A DNA stretch of 64,000 nucleotides, taken from Ptychodera flava (Eukaryota; Hemichordata; Enteropneusta; Ptychoderidae). The position numbers were made by a program, and so were the translations under genes. Where the stretch lies: NCBI RefSeq assembly GCF_041260155.1, contig NC_091931.1, forward strand, positions 46,137,433 through 46,201,432, written 5' to 3'. This document shows, one piece after another, positions 48,955 through 60,720 of the stretch; positions within the stretch are counted from its first letter, which is position 1; each line of letters begins with the position of its first letter. The notes below the pieces were generated by a model. That model saw nothing but the letters and a program-made list of their open reading frames with translations, had not been told where the DNA came from and made no database searches.

Positions 48955-50010
48955 ACGGATAGTTTTCAATCAGATTCGAACCCACAACATACGGCATCAG
49001 TCGCCTAGCTGAGAGGCCACAGACAGAACCACTCGGCTAAATCTCCACTCCCAAAAAAGAGTGGTTCAATAGCCGGCTAAGTTGTTACATTTTTCTGACT
49101 GAGACTGCTCAACACGTTGTAGAGTTCGTGAAGCACTCACGCACGCATGCTCACTATCATACTTTATTTTATTTTATTTTTATTTTATTTGATACACAGA
49201 TCAACGGGCAAACCCACTAACAGATCTGCGAAACAAAAAAGTCACACAAACACAAGACAAATATACAAGACAACCATAAAAGTAGCACGATACATTAAAT
49301 TGAAAAAAAACATACACGTATCAAAAAGGTGAACTTTTAAAATGACTGGATAAAATAGTTTTAAAACTACACAGCGTAGAAAAAATATCTATATTACATT
49401 TAAAAGAGATATCATTAAAAACAGACATGCATCTGGGCACTGTCGAGAATTTTCTGCAATTAACAGAACACAAGTCTGGTTTAAAAAGGGGTTTCCTGCG
49501 TAAATTTCTACTGGGGGCATAAAAGCAGATTTGATTTAGAATATCTGGAGCATCATAATGTGAATGAATTATTTTGTACAAAAAGCACATGTCAAGGGTT
49601 AGTCTTCTATTGTGTAACTTAGGAATGTTCAGAATTCTGCAATAAAATGGGTAGCTGGATTTACTGCAGTGAACATTGAGTTTGCGACAAATGTATTTCA
49701 CAAATTTATTTTTTTGCTTGTACAAATTGTATTGATATTGTCATATTTGTATTTTTTTATTTTTATACATCGCACATACACACTTTATCGAAGCGAAGAA
49801 ACGAATTTCATCGCTTTAACTGGGCGAACGATAACCTCGGGGACAATTCTGTCCACCAGCAGTGTTACCAACCCAGGGTAGAAAATACGGATAGTTTTCA
49901 ATCGGATTCGAACCCACAACATACGGCATCAGTCGCCTAGCTGAGAGGCCACAGACAGAAACACTCGGCTAAATCTCCACTCCCAAAAAAGAGTGGTTCA
50001 ATAGCCGGCT
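48955..50010 (-). mobile_element. Composite retroelement with tRNA-like terminal direct repeats
   Basis: Comparison with the empty site near 40972 shows a 1,056-bp insertion flanked by AAAT (48951-48954, 50011-50014). The first and last 124 bp (48955-49078, 49887-50010) are direct repeats with two mismatches. On the minus strand each repeat contains an A box TTAGCCGAGTGGTT and a B box GGGTTCGAATC in a Ser/Leu-tRNA-like layout. Between them, also on the minus strand, is a LINE ORF2 C-terminal frame, then an ATTTT-rich stretch. LTR hallmarks (TG...CA, primer-binding site, polypurine tract) are absent. Alternatives are a LINE caught between two SINE copies, or a read-through SINE-LINE-SINE transcript. 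Confidence 0.65.
49321..49725 (-). pseudogene. LINE ORF2 C-terminal fragment in the composite (134 codons open)
   Basis: It reads YCRILNIPKLHNRRLTLDMC, then FLYKIIHSHYDAPDIL, RRKPLFKPDLC and a closing SFKTILSSHF. The sequence RR-L-L-x3-LYKI-H and the late F...FK-L-F pattern is the usual ORF2 end of RTE/CR1-group LINEs. No RT catalytic motif is included. The frame is open from an ATG to a stop, which is unusual for a 5'-truncated copy. Whether it is translated is unknown. Confidence 0.6.
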
Positions 50011-51253
50011 AAATCCTTACCTAACTTGACATCTTAAACTAAAATACACTGCATGGTGGACCATTTGATAAGGGATGGTGTCTGGAAGATCGATCTGCCA
50101 GGATTTTTTTACCGCATTTCAACACCAAATACAGTTTACCATATCAAATGCTTACTAAATCACCACATTATATACTCTTAGTTCCAGTAGGTATAAAATT
50201 ACCCAACAAAAAATCTTAAAAATACAAAATGAAAGATATCCCAGTAAAACTGAAAGTTTCGCAAAGTTGCCCCAAAAATTCAAAATTCAGGATTTCCACT
50301 TAATTTCAATATATCTTATTAACAAAAACCCTAAGGACCGGTTTACTAAATATCAAAGCAATCAGACTGGTAAATTTTGAGAAACAAATTTTTTGACCAA
50401 AAATGAGAAAAATTGCCTCCCAAAATACAAAATTGCAGATTTCATCCTAATTTTAAATATATCTAATTAACATAAACCCTAGGAACCTGTACACTAGATA
50501 TCAAAGCTACCAGATCACAAGTTTTAGGAGAAAAATTTTTTGACCAAAAAAGGCAAAAATTGCCCCCAAAATAAAAAAAAAATTGCCAGTTTCAACATAC
50601 CTTCAATACATTATATTGAGATTAATCTTAGATACCTGTATACAAATACATGTATCAAAGCTATCAAATCAGCAGTTTTTGGATTAAAATTTTTTTTTAT
50701 CAAAAATTGAGAAAATTGCCCCAAAATTACAAATATGACAATATCAATACAATTTGTACAAGCATGACTGAGGTCATTCTGAGGAACATGTATATTAAGT
50801 TTCATAGCAATCAGACGAGCGATTTCAGAGAACAAGATTTTTTTACTAAAAAGGGAAAAAATACCCTAAAAATACAAACATGCAAATTTCATCCCAATTT
50901 TTGCACACATAATTTAGAATACCTAAAGAAATCTGAATACCAAGTTTCAACCAAATCTGACCAATGCTTACTGAATTTTAGCCATTTGCAGGATTTTTCC
51001 TTTTTTCCCCCCTCATTTGCATATTTTTGGCACTGACATGTTCATTTGAACAAATTCACATCTCCACCCCTAGGTGCACCTGTACACCAAATACTAAGAC
51101 AGTGTGTGCTACGGTTTAGGAGTTTTTGATGTGGACGGACTAACAGACATACATACATACATACATACATACACACACACAGACGCCATTTTGCCACCTT
51201 ATACGAATACCTCCCATTTGCACATATACATATGCATATATGGGAGCGTAAAA

Positions 51254-52100
51254 ACTGTGTAACAGCTCATTACGAGTGTAATATTGAGACAGCTCTTCTA
51301 TCTACTTTTTATTTCCCATTTGTCAAGATAAATGTATGACAATAGGGAGTTACAGGTTGGAAAGGATGTAAGTACATGTATGTATGTATGTATGTCTACT
51401 CAAAAAACTTGTGAACCACTGCCTGTATCAATGTTGGTATTTGGTATGCAGATACATTATGGCTTGCAGATGAAGAATTTGTGTAGATGAGTTTGCCTGC
51501 TTCAAAAATATGCAAGTTGGCTAAAAAAAAAAAGTGAAAATGGTAAAAATAAAAAAATAGCGTCAATGATGACACTGTGCTCCTCCGTGCATTTAGCGGT
51601 AGGGATGCAAGGAGAGAGGTTTGGGGAATGTTGCTGAGAAAGATGCAAAGAAAGGGTTGAAATGTGAAACTGTAATAAAACCTATTGTTTTTGTAGCAGT
51701 GAGCGTCCAGCTTGGTAAACATGCCATCTTGTACATAAAGGCAAAAAACATAATTTTCACATGTCCACCAAACTTGGAATTTGCATAGATGTACATAGAT
51801 CATCCAAATTGATTTATCTGCAAGATTTTGTATGTTCCTTGCTACAAAAATCTGACCAAATTGAATTATAACAGGAAAACATGCACGCATGATTGGACAG
51901 TGTGTATTGCATGCACTACATCTGCCGTGATGATGGATTGCCAGACGACCACACTGCATCAAAGAACTGTAGTTTAAAACGAAAATATAATTCTAAACAA
52001 GTCATTGACAATGACATAGTAATAGGAGTATTAGTCTTGATGGGGCAGGGAAATGTGGTCATTAAGAAGTATCACTGGATTGATATGTTGAGATCTATGG
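51254..52100. other. Unassigned; holds a 188-codon minus-strand open frame
   Basis: The frame at 51962-51396 has many Phe, Cys, His and Tyr residues, no domain I recognise and no clear splice or start context. The position before element C suggests a left flank of that element. I do not call it a gene. Confidence 0.35.
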
Positions 52101-53151
52101 GCACATAGGTCTATGTCGTTGTTTCCTATTTGAAACACATGAGGCATGTCTAAGTTATGGTTCTAAATTGGGAAAAAAGATCAGACCTGTAGCTGTATTG
52201 GCCAGCCAAGAAATACATATGCGCATAATAAATGAGGTACAAGATGTGACATCTTAAGGTCTAATATCCTATCAAAATTGAAGGGTATAGAACTTGTGGT
52301 TACTGAGATATGCATATATGTATAATCAAGGTCAAAGGTCATTGAGGTCACGTGACATTTTGAAAAAAAAAAATGTATTGCTAATAAATCCCTATATGCC
52401 AAAATTCAGACCTCTACCTCTATTCGCTTGCCCAGAATTAGATATGTGCATAATAAATGAGGTAAAGTGTGTGTTGTCATAAGGTCTCCCATCCTACTAA
52501 ATATAAAGGACATAGCACTTGTGGTACTTATTTATTGACATAAACGTATATTTTAGGTAAAAAATCAAGTTCACATGGCATTTTGTCAAAAAATTTCTAT
52601 CCTATAGTTATCCCTATATACGAAAAATCAGACATCCAGCTGTATTGGCTTGCTCAGAATAAGATATGCACATAATATTAATGAGGTACAGTATGTGGCG
52701 TCATAAGGTCTCCCATCATACCAGATATGAAGGGTGTGGCACTTGTGGTTACTGAGTTATGGACAAATATGTATATTTGAGGTCAAAGGTCATTGAGGTC
52801 ACGTGACATTTTGTATAAAAAAATTGTACTGCTAAGTTATCCCTATATACCAAATATCAGACCTCTAGCTCTATTGGCTCGCTCAAAATTAGATATGTAC
52901 ATAATTAATGAGGTAGAATATGTGGCGTCATCCCATCATACCATATATGAAGGGTGTAGCACTTGTGGTTACTGACTTATAGACAAATACGTATATTTGA
53001 GGTCAACGGTCACCAAGGTCACGTGACAATTTGTCAAAATGTCTGAGATATCTGTGTGAAAGGATGGACGAACGGATGGACAAACGGACACAATGACCCG
53101 GACACCATGACCCAATCTATAAGCCCCCTGGACTTCATCCGTGGGGACTAA
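52101..53151 (+). mobile_element. Pearl/HINE-like element C with about 225-bp monomers
   Basis: Four core monomers (anchors near 52329, 52560, 52780, 53000) are followed by GGATGG/ACGG-type repeats and a tail CCAATCTATAAGCCCCCTGG. It ends GTGGGGACTAA, thus CTAA like element A. The left end is not defined. Three monomers carry AGGTCA half-site clusters next to CACGTGAC. Confidence 0.7.
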
Positions 53152-53218
53152 AAACTGTGTCACTGCATCCTTTTTGCACTAGAATACGATGAGAAACTAA
53201 ATTTTTATTTTTCTTGGC

Positions 53219-53334
53219 CTTATACATGGGCGTCTATGGAGCACTGACTTATACATGGGAGTCTATGGAGGACTGCCTTATACATGGGAGTCTATGGAGA
53301 ACTGCCTTATACATGGGAGTCTATGGAGGTGTAA
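53219..53334 (+). repeat. 29-bp tandem repeat, four units
   Basis: Units begin at 53219, 53248, 53277 and 53306, each close to CTTATACATGGGAGTCTATG plus GAGNACTGC. Confidence 0.95.
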
Positions 53335-53340
53335 AATAAA

Positions 53341-53558
53341 AAGTCCTCCAAGTCTAACACGGCAAACTTTGATCGCATTGTGAAACAAATCAACGTGCAT
53401 CTGTATGGGGTAGGGTACTATAATCCTTGTGCAAAGTTTGAAAGAAATTGACCAGGGCATGTCTGCGTGAACCGACGGACGGACGTACGCACGCATGCAC
53501 GGACAGACGGACATGACCCAATCTATAAGTCCCCCAAGACTTCGTCCGTGGGGACTGA
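53341..53558 (+). mobile_element. Short pearl/HINE-like element D (single monomer)
   Basis: One monomer resembling element A's last unit (GTGAAACAAATCAACGTGCA, CTTGTGCAAAGTTTGAA) is followed by ACGGACGGACG-type repeats and a tail with AGTCCCCCAAGAC...GTGGGGACT and CTGA, which satisfies CTRR. Confidence 0.65.
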
Positions 53559-56500
53559 CAAACTTTCTTCGTGTCATTGATAGCCTTGATTTTCTTTGGA
53601 TATTGAATGGACACATTTATTAAAGACGTCACTTTAGCTTGTCATTGACAGTGAAATGATTTTTTGCAGAAACTAAAATAATTTTATTGATATGTCGCAT
53701 TGACTATAAAGTTGCAAATGTTTCCTTGGGTGTTGAAACATGTTAGCATAGTGTACGTGTTACAAATCAACACACCAAACAGCAATGTTCATGTAAGAAC
53801 AACCTGCTTGATTTCCATGGACTTTCTGGTCCGCCCATCACACTGTTATGTCTGTTTCCCCTCTAGCTTCCGAAAATTCTTAGTAAATTTACAAATTCAG
53901 TCTCAAAAGTTTTGAGTAAATTTCAAAATTGATTGTATTATTGTCAGTTATTAACAAATTCCTTTCAATGCCAATACAGCTCATCTCAGAACCGGACATA
54001 CTTATATATCAGGGCTCGAAATTTTTTTAAAAATTCACTTGCCATAGAGCAAGTGAATTTTCAATTTCACTTGTCCGGAATAAAAATTCACTTGCCCTGA
54101 ATTTCAGATGATTTAAGGAGTAAATGCGTATGGTTTTATTCATGTCATTGTAAAGAAACCGTAGCTGTAACTTACTGATAAATTTGTGTCCTTATTCTGT
54201 GTATCAAAAGTAATATCTTATGAAATGTATACATGCACAGTGTTTCAGCCAGCTTTTGCTAGCATGGGGACACAGTGACCCATAGTAGGTCTTAATGGGG
54301 ACAAATTAAATTTTGGGGGGACATGTAGTGTATTTCAATAAAACAACACCGGTACATTGTCATTGTGTGTCATCATGACCTGGTACCTTGTGTTAAATAG
54401 GCAAGTCAGGTAGGTGCACTAAGGGTAAGTATGTAATAGGCCATCGGTGTTGTGTCAAATTGTGCCCATGTGAAACTTTCAGTATCATTTAGTTTACTGC
54501 TACCACATGGTATGTGCATAAACTGCAGGGTTCCCCATTAAAATCACCAAAATGATTAGCCAACTCATTAGCCAAATCAAAAATCTTGTAGCCACTTTGA
54601 GCAACTTTTAAACAGTTTATGATCTCAAGTGTAGCAACAGCTTTCTTGGCATTCAGGAGTTCCTAATTTTACAAATCAAGATGTTTTGTATGTTGTTCAT
54701 GATAGTTTAAACATTAAAGAAATATTTGTTTAGTTTTTATGACATTAATTATCTGTGTTTTTATGACATTGAAGGGATTGAAATACTTTTTCATTTCTAG
54801 TGGTAAACTTTTGCCACAAGAAATAATTAGGTGGCAATTCTAAAAATCAGGTAGCAATGTGAAGTGTATATTACCACAGATACAGAATACTTCTGCAGCA
54901 TTGAGTCAGTGTTCACAGTATGACAACTTACACTACAAGCTCCTTAAGTGGTTTTGTTAGCCACACAAATACAAATTTTCCATGCAGAAGAAAGCATTTG
55001 GTAACATGGTGACAGTGTAGATACAAGTATTGTGGTGTTTTGTCATAGTTTTGATCAAGCAGGCTCAATAGCGTCTTCAGCATAAGTATTTTTTTTTGAG
55101 ACAAAAAGAGTCAGGTCAAAATTCTTTGAAACAAAACACAATTATATTGTTCAATTCATTTCCCAATGTTTTAAATAGTATTAATAGTTTTAATGATAAT
55201 GATAACATTGTAGCCCAGGAACATTTTCATTTGATATTTTGATATCATCAAGAAATGTCTGGTGATGTTCACTATTACATCATTAAACTGGAGGAATCCG
55301 CAGAAATATTAATGTGATGATTTGAAATGGATATGCTTACTGCAACTACTGTTGACAATTTCCCTTTGCCATAACTGTTAATAAAATTTAATTTAAAACT
55401 GACAGTCAAGCTTAATGCCATTAAATTGGAAAGCACCAAGAAAATACCTTGTATCATAAGATTGTACCTATTAGACCTCCCTAGGTGGTTTCTTTTGAAC
55501 CATAATTGTGTACTTAAAGGGTCTTCATTTATGACATCACATAAGATGACCCAGATTTGACCTTTCAGAAAAACCTCAAGTTTTTCTCCCTTTCCCTTGT
55601 ATTCTAACTCTGTTTGTGAAAGTTTCCTTTGATATAATGGTTTTTACTATCAAACTGAGTAATGGCAGGCCAAATTTTGATTCAAGCAAAGTAGGTAAAA
55701 CTTGGACTAAGAAGGACGACCGGTACGCGGGACTCACAGAGGCAAATTTAAGCCAGGCCTCAGTCTTTCCATGGTCGTCCATGATGAATTGTAGCACGGT
55801 CCGTCCATGAGGGACCGTGATTGCAGTATCGAACAGCAACAATGTTTGCTTCACGTACCAGGGAATTTGTAACTTTGTAGAAAGCAGAGTAAAGTGTTTC
55901 AATACATTGTAACTTTGTAGGGAGGAGGGTAAATTGTTTCAACACCTTACAACATTTTATTGTAAGCTGTAGTTTTCTGTTGAGGAGGCATCGTGACATG
56001 ATTTCATGAGAAAAAAATAATTTAATTTCTATTTTTTTATTTCGTTTGTTAATAAAAAGTCATTTTAATGTTTTTAGATGCCTTTAAAATTTCAAAACCC
56101 GCTAAAAGCGACTATTTGGCCAAAATTCAAACGAAAAACACGAAAACCAAGCTCGAATCATGGGCTATTTCTGTATGAATACTCCCAGTCTCTACTCTCG
56201 CCGATGCACGATTTTTGCACCGAAATTTTTCACTCATTTTCGTTGGTATGACTTTGAAACTCCAGGAAGCGATTGAGAAGAAAGGGTTACCTTGAATTAT
56301 TGCGGTTTTTGCTGACAATTTGCCAAATTAGATGAGAAAAAACACTACGAAAAATTCCACACGCTTACACACTGAGTGTTTCAGAGGCCTTTCATGTTCG
56401 TGTGGTACAACATGTGATCATTGAGGTAGTATGAGACTGAGGTTTCTTGCACGGTCGCGCCAATGAAACGGGAAGCTGAAATTTTCGCTCGTAATTTTGC

Positions 56501-57188
56501 AAACGAAATCGTAAATCCACTCAAAACTTCATATTTTTTTTACATATTTGAAACCCATGAGGAACGTAATTCATTCTCCCCTGCACAGTAAAAAGGAGAT
56601 CGAAACGACATGCATGTCAGACAAAGACCAGACGCACGCAAGATGTCCATCCACATCCACCAATCTCGTAATTTACACTGACAGAACAAAAACAATTTGA
56701 TCGAGCATGGACGTTCTAACGTAAATGCATCATTGTCTATGGCATTTTCATGTAAGCCAATACACTCACACGTACGCTCTAAGTTCAATTATAATGTCAA
56801 ATCAACACGATACTATTTTCGCTGATAGTGAGTGTGCAGCGTGAATGGTATGCTATGGTCATGAGATAACATTGATCACGTGGTGTGACAAAAAAGTTTT
56901 ACGGAAGTTGTTGACGGAAATGACGTCAATTTTGCCTCTCCCAACTCTATAAGCTTCCTCAGTTACGTAACTTCGTCGCTAAAAACTGATCGGATTTCTT
57001 TGATGTTTGGCATACAGGTACCTTGTGATGGTTTAGTCAGACTTTACGATATTGTGATGAAATCTGCAATTGCAAATTTTTAATGAATTTTTTGTTATTT
57101 TTGTAGGATTTCGATACTTAAGGGGCCAGTAATGCTAACTTTTGATAATATTATCACAATTTTTATTTTGAATATGAATAATTCAGTG
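53559..57188. other. No gene recognised; minor repeats
   Basis: A small hairpin family (AAATTCACTTGCC/GCAAGTGAATTT) sits at 54030-54110. 54240-54870 has decayed repetitive text. A duplicated block, TTGTAACTTTGTAG, occurs twice near 55867-55920. 56225-56420 recurs at 61750-61920 with moderate identity. No exon was supported. Confidence 0.4.
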
Positions 57189-57394
57189 TTCTGCTCCCCA
57201 AAGAATGTTGATATATACAGTATTCAGCTTGTCAACTCAGCCCATTCGTGTGTAAACTGCATTGTTATTGTTGAAAAGTGACGTCTGGTCCAGACTAGAA
57301 TTAAAATGTAAACAATAAAAATCCATTTTATACATATAAACGCCAAGTTGACAAGCTGTATAGTGGGTCTTGTAACATTCTTTGGGGAGTAGAA
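57189..57394. mobile_element. MITE-like inverted-repeat element (206 bp)
   Basis: The ends TTCTGCTCCCCAAAGAATGT and inverted TTCTACTCCCCAAAGAATGT are followed by paired CAGCTTGTCAAC blocks 40-50 bp in. No target duplication was identified. Confidence 0.65.
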
Positions 57395-57479
57395 TAAGAA
57401 GTTGCAATTGATTGATAAAATAAAAATCATGAAAAAATCATGATGAAATGTTAAAGCTTGCGAAACATTGGGACATTCA

Positions 57480-57760
57480 TTCCATTTTTTGATCAAAATA
57501 TTCTTGAAAATATGTCTGATCATTTTTACAGTTGAGGCCATTATTCTTCGGAGGGGCAAGTTGGTAATTACCCACCATTGGCACCAATTTAGCTAGCCAT
57601 ATACCAGGAGAACTTCCTATATAAAGCCAAACTCTGTTGTCCTATCTGGAGCGGCAAGGTGAGATCTAAACAAACACAGTGGGTAATGAATTTTACGGCC
57701 GGCAATGGTGATCTAATAACCCGGATGAACCATTTTCATGTAGGTTCGTAATAAAAGGGG
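57480..57760 (+). repeat. Dispersed repeat, inverted partner at 63480-63690
   Basis: It shares TTTTACAGTTGA, GGCAAGTTGGTAATTACCCA, CCAAACTCTGTTGTCCTATC and GAGATCTAAACAAACACAG with the reverse complement of 63480-63690. It is more likely a dispersed repeat than the two ends of one 6-kb element, but this is not settled. Confidence 0.7.
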
Positions 57761-59148
57761 ACTGGAATGGGGAATGAAAACTACAAGGAAAAATACCGTC
57801 AATGACGCTGCACCTTCTCTAATGTGTGGCCAGGTCAGGTAATTGGTTGTTGGCATGGAGTTGTTGGTAAATAGTTGATGATGTAGGGGCATGAGGTGGG
57901 ATATGGACCCAAAGAACCCAAAAGATGATTAAATACATCAATCAAAAAAATTCTAAGCTACAGAATAAACTGCCTAAAGATAGTTCAATGTGGAAAAAAA
58001 AGTTAAATAATTCAGAAATAAGAATTAACAGTCCAAAATAGTAATGACGCACTTCCCTACTGACCTGAGTGCATGTGAAATACACAACCTGGCATCTGTA
58101 AATTAAATGTATACCAAGTGATCATTTTAAGTTACTTTTAACTGTTTTTAATGGATTTTCCAAAAAGTCCTGTGGAAATGATGAAAAACGCTTATCTGGT
58201 CTTGTGTTTGTAAAACCTCATGGCTGATAATTGTCATAGTATTGAAAAAAAATTGAAAGTGAAGAAATTACTGTTTTTAATAGGCATATTTTCCTTGAAA
58301 TATATGACAGTGTAAAGAATATATGCTAAAAGTGTTTAAGAGTAAATTTCTTTTCAAAAATAATTTAATCTGTGACCAAAGGATTTTTATTCTTTGAGTT
58401 TACAAATTCAAACATTGCAATTTGTTCATCATCTTGTGCAGTGCAAAATTTATAAAATGACTGAAAAATAAAAAAATTGGCAGAATTACAGTCTTTGTGA
58501 TGTAAAATTATGGGTTGACATCACGATAATTGTTAATCTGTTCAAAGTACTACTATACTATAATTTAAAAAGAAAAGTTCATGCAGAAACAGTACATATA
58601 TTGTCCGCAATGTAGTGTTAATTTTGACTTTACATCAAAATATGCCTTTGCTGGATACCAAATATATAGGGCAAAATATTAAAATCAGCCATGTTCAGCA
58701 AAATCCACACAACAGCATTGATCCTTTTCTAATTTGATTTGCTTTGCTTATGTTATCCTTGTATGACAGTCAGTACAATATGGAACTTGAACACAACACA
58801 GTGAATAAGTATGCTGTAAATGAAATGGTGTGGCTGCATCCACATGCAGCAATAGGAGTGCCTTTGTCTCTCACCCCTCATTTCCAACCTGTCCCATCCC
58901 TGAAAAAATAGTTTGGTCTTATATTTATAATATTAATAATTTCTGTATTTGTTAAAATGTGCGCATCTCAAAAACTTTTGATCATAAACATTTTCATTGT
59001 TTTTTATAGCTGACCAGTCAGTTAACCTGTTTATTTTGAATATTTGCGCATTTTTCCTCAGTATTTGACATTTTCAGAATACCTTCTTATTCAATTTGTC
59101 ATTTTCTAAAAGTTAAAATGCTCCTTTGTGTGGTCAAGCTTTCCACAA
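57761..59148. other. No gene recognised
   Basis: AT-rich sequence up to the second TIR element copy. Confidence 0.4.
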
Positions 59149-59835
59149 CAGTCTGAACGCTAGGGGTGCAATTTGCATATGCAAATGCCATTTCCTTTCG
59201 AACGGCACTCAGCAACTCAGTCTACACTGTGACCGTTGGTTGGCTAACACAGTTTTTCAGTCGCTCCCAAATCCTCATTTTTTCGCCGATAATTATCATT
59301 GGAGACCAACTTCATCTCTTCAATTGGATTTTCTGAGAAGGTAAGTGACTTTTCGGGGCTCTGTTTGAAAAATTAAAATGAATTTTGCGATTTCAGCGAT
59401 TTTTCATAGTACGATGTTATATGTCGAGCGCGGACTTGTGTTGCTGTACCAACTACGGTAGCATGAAATTAAGGCCCAAAATCAAGCATAGTTCGTGGAA
59501 TTATACTATAAATTAGCTTTTTACCGCAGAATTTTGTCTGTTCATGCCAGGAATTTGATGTTGGGCGGCAAAGTTCGCCGCTGTGTTTTGCCGCTAAAAT
59601 CCAATATGGCGCCAAATCAACATTAGTGTACTGTACGTTTACACGTACACTGTGTACTCGCATACGCTCATAGTGAAATAAATCCCCAAAATGTGCGTAT
59701 TTTTAGGTCAAATGTTACTTTTTTGGGGGAAACTATCATCAAGTGACACTTTTAGGTTGTAATACGTAAAATTCGTGTCACAGTTGTTTTTAATTATTTT
59801 CCTCTTTTTTTTTTCAGGGTCATCACAGTCCGAGG

Positions 59836-59923
59836 TAGCCCTGCGTACAGGTCTGTGTGTTCCCGGCGTGATACTGCCTCCACCACATCACGCCGGGAAC
59901 GCACAGACCTGTACGCAGGGCTA
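59836..59923. mobile_element. 88-bp foldback MITE with 9-bp target duplication
   Basis: The arms TAGCCCTGCGTACAGGTCTG pair exactly with the right end, and the inner stem TTCCCGGCGTGAT/ATCACGCCGGGAA leaves a short loop. AGTCCGAGG is duplicated at 59827-59835 and 59924-59932. Copy 1 has the single-copy empty site near 42848. Nine bases suggest a Mutator-like or Merlin-like mobiliser. Confidence 0.9.
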
Positions 59924-60127
59924 AGTCCGAGGATGGCTTCGAAGCTTCCAGCCGGGGCTTCCCATAGAAAAACTTGTGCATGTGACCTCATGGTTGTTCA
60001 CTTTTAACTTTTTTGACGTAATTTTCGTGTCTGATTTGTCTCAGTTTGTTGCAGTCAAGTCTCTGAGGCTTAAGTATTGATCAAACTTCAGGTTTATTTA
60101 GAATAAAGCTGTTGTCTTTGCAGTATA

Positions 60128-60720
60128 TTGAATTCAGAACTTATTAATTTTCTTTTTAATTTAACCAACACAAAACCAACCGACACGTTCCAATATTTAT
60201 TGAGAAATTCGTGTCACCCGAGCGGCACTTTCAAAGGCTTCATTAAAGGTGAACTTCTCCGATATGCTAGCGCTTGCACATGCAACAACGACATGGACTT
60301 CATTGAAAAGGTCAACTTTCTCACACGCAAACTTCAACAACAAGATTATAGAAAAAAAAGATATATCTCGTATAAAGAAAGATGTTAATCTCACCAACCA
60401 TCGATACCTCACCGATAAAGATAAGAGGAATATGACATAAGAACAAAACTGGTTTACACAACGACCTTCAGTCCATTCATCAAAACCAGGCAAATCAAAC
60501 AATGTCTAACAAAAAATTGGAAAATTATAGAAGCCGATCAAACACTGGTCAAAGTTTTTCCAGAAAAACCTATCATAGCATACAAAAGGAATAAAAACTT
60601 AAGAGACATCCTCGTTCAGGCACAAATCAAGCACGAGGATAAAAATGAACACGATTGGTCCGACCAACAAACCACTCAAAGTTCAGACCACAACATAACC
60701 ATACTAGCATCTCTATTTGA
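60128..60720 (+). pseudogene. Penelope-like reverse-transcriptase C-terminal region (copy 2)
   Basis: Same as copy 1: KPTDTFQYLLRNSCHPSGTF, then LLRYASACTCNNDMDF with a 6-nt in-frame insertion, a stop after YKERC, then the shifted frame with KRNKNLRDILVQAQIKHEDK. Shared defects show that the element amplified after the fragment had decayed. Confidence 0.7.

Larger units (their letters stand above)
48729..51253 (+). repeat. B-type element 3: module P, core, (ATAC)n, hairpin; interrupted
   Basis: Module P (48729-48954 and 50011-50215) is joined to the core (50216-51253), which repeats 47441-48447 with a few per cent difference. The tail again has GGACGGAC, ATAC repeats and the CTCCCATTTGCA...ATATATGGGAG hairpin. 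P plus this core probably represents the complete element. The composite at 48955-50010 is inserted in P. Confidence 0.75.

Noticed and set aside
48955..49078. Possible functional tRNA-Ser/Leu gene on the minus strand
   Set aside because: The A and B boxes are present but the acceptor stem does not pair, and the unit is duplicated as a mobile-element terminal repeat.
51396..51962. 188-codon minus-strand open frame
   Set aside because: No domain, no splice or start context; probably the left flank of a pearl-like element. Transcript data could overturn this.
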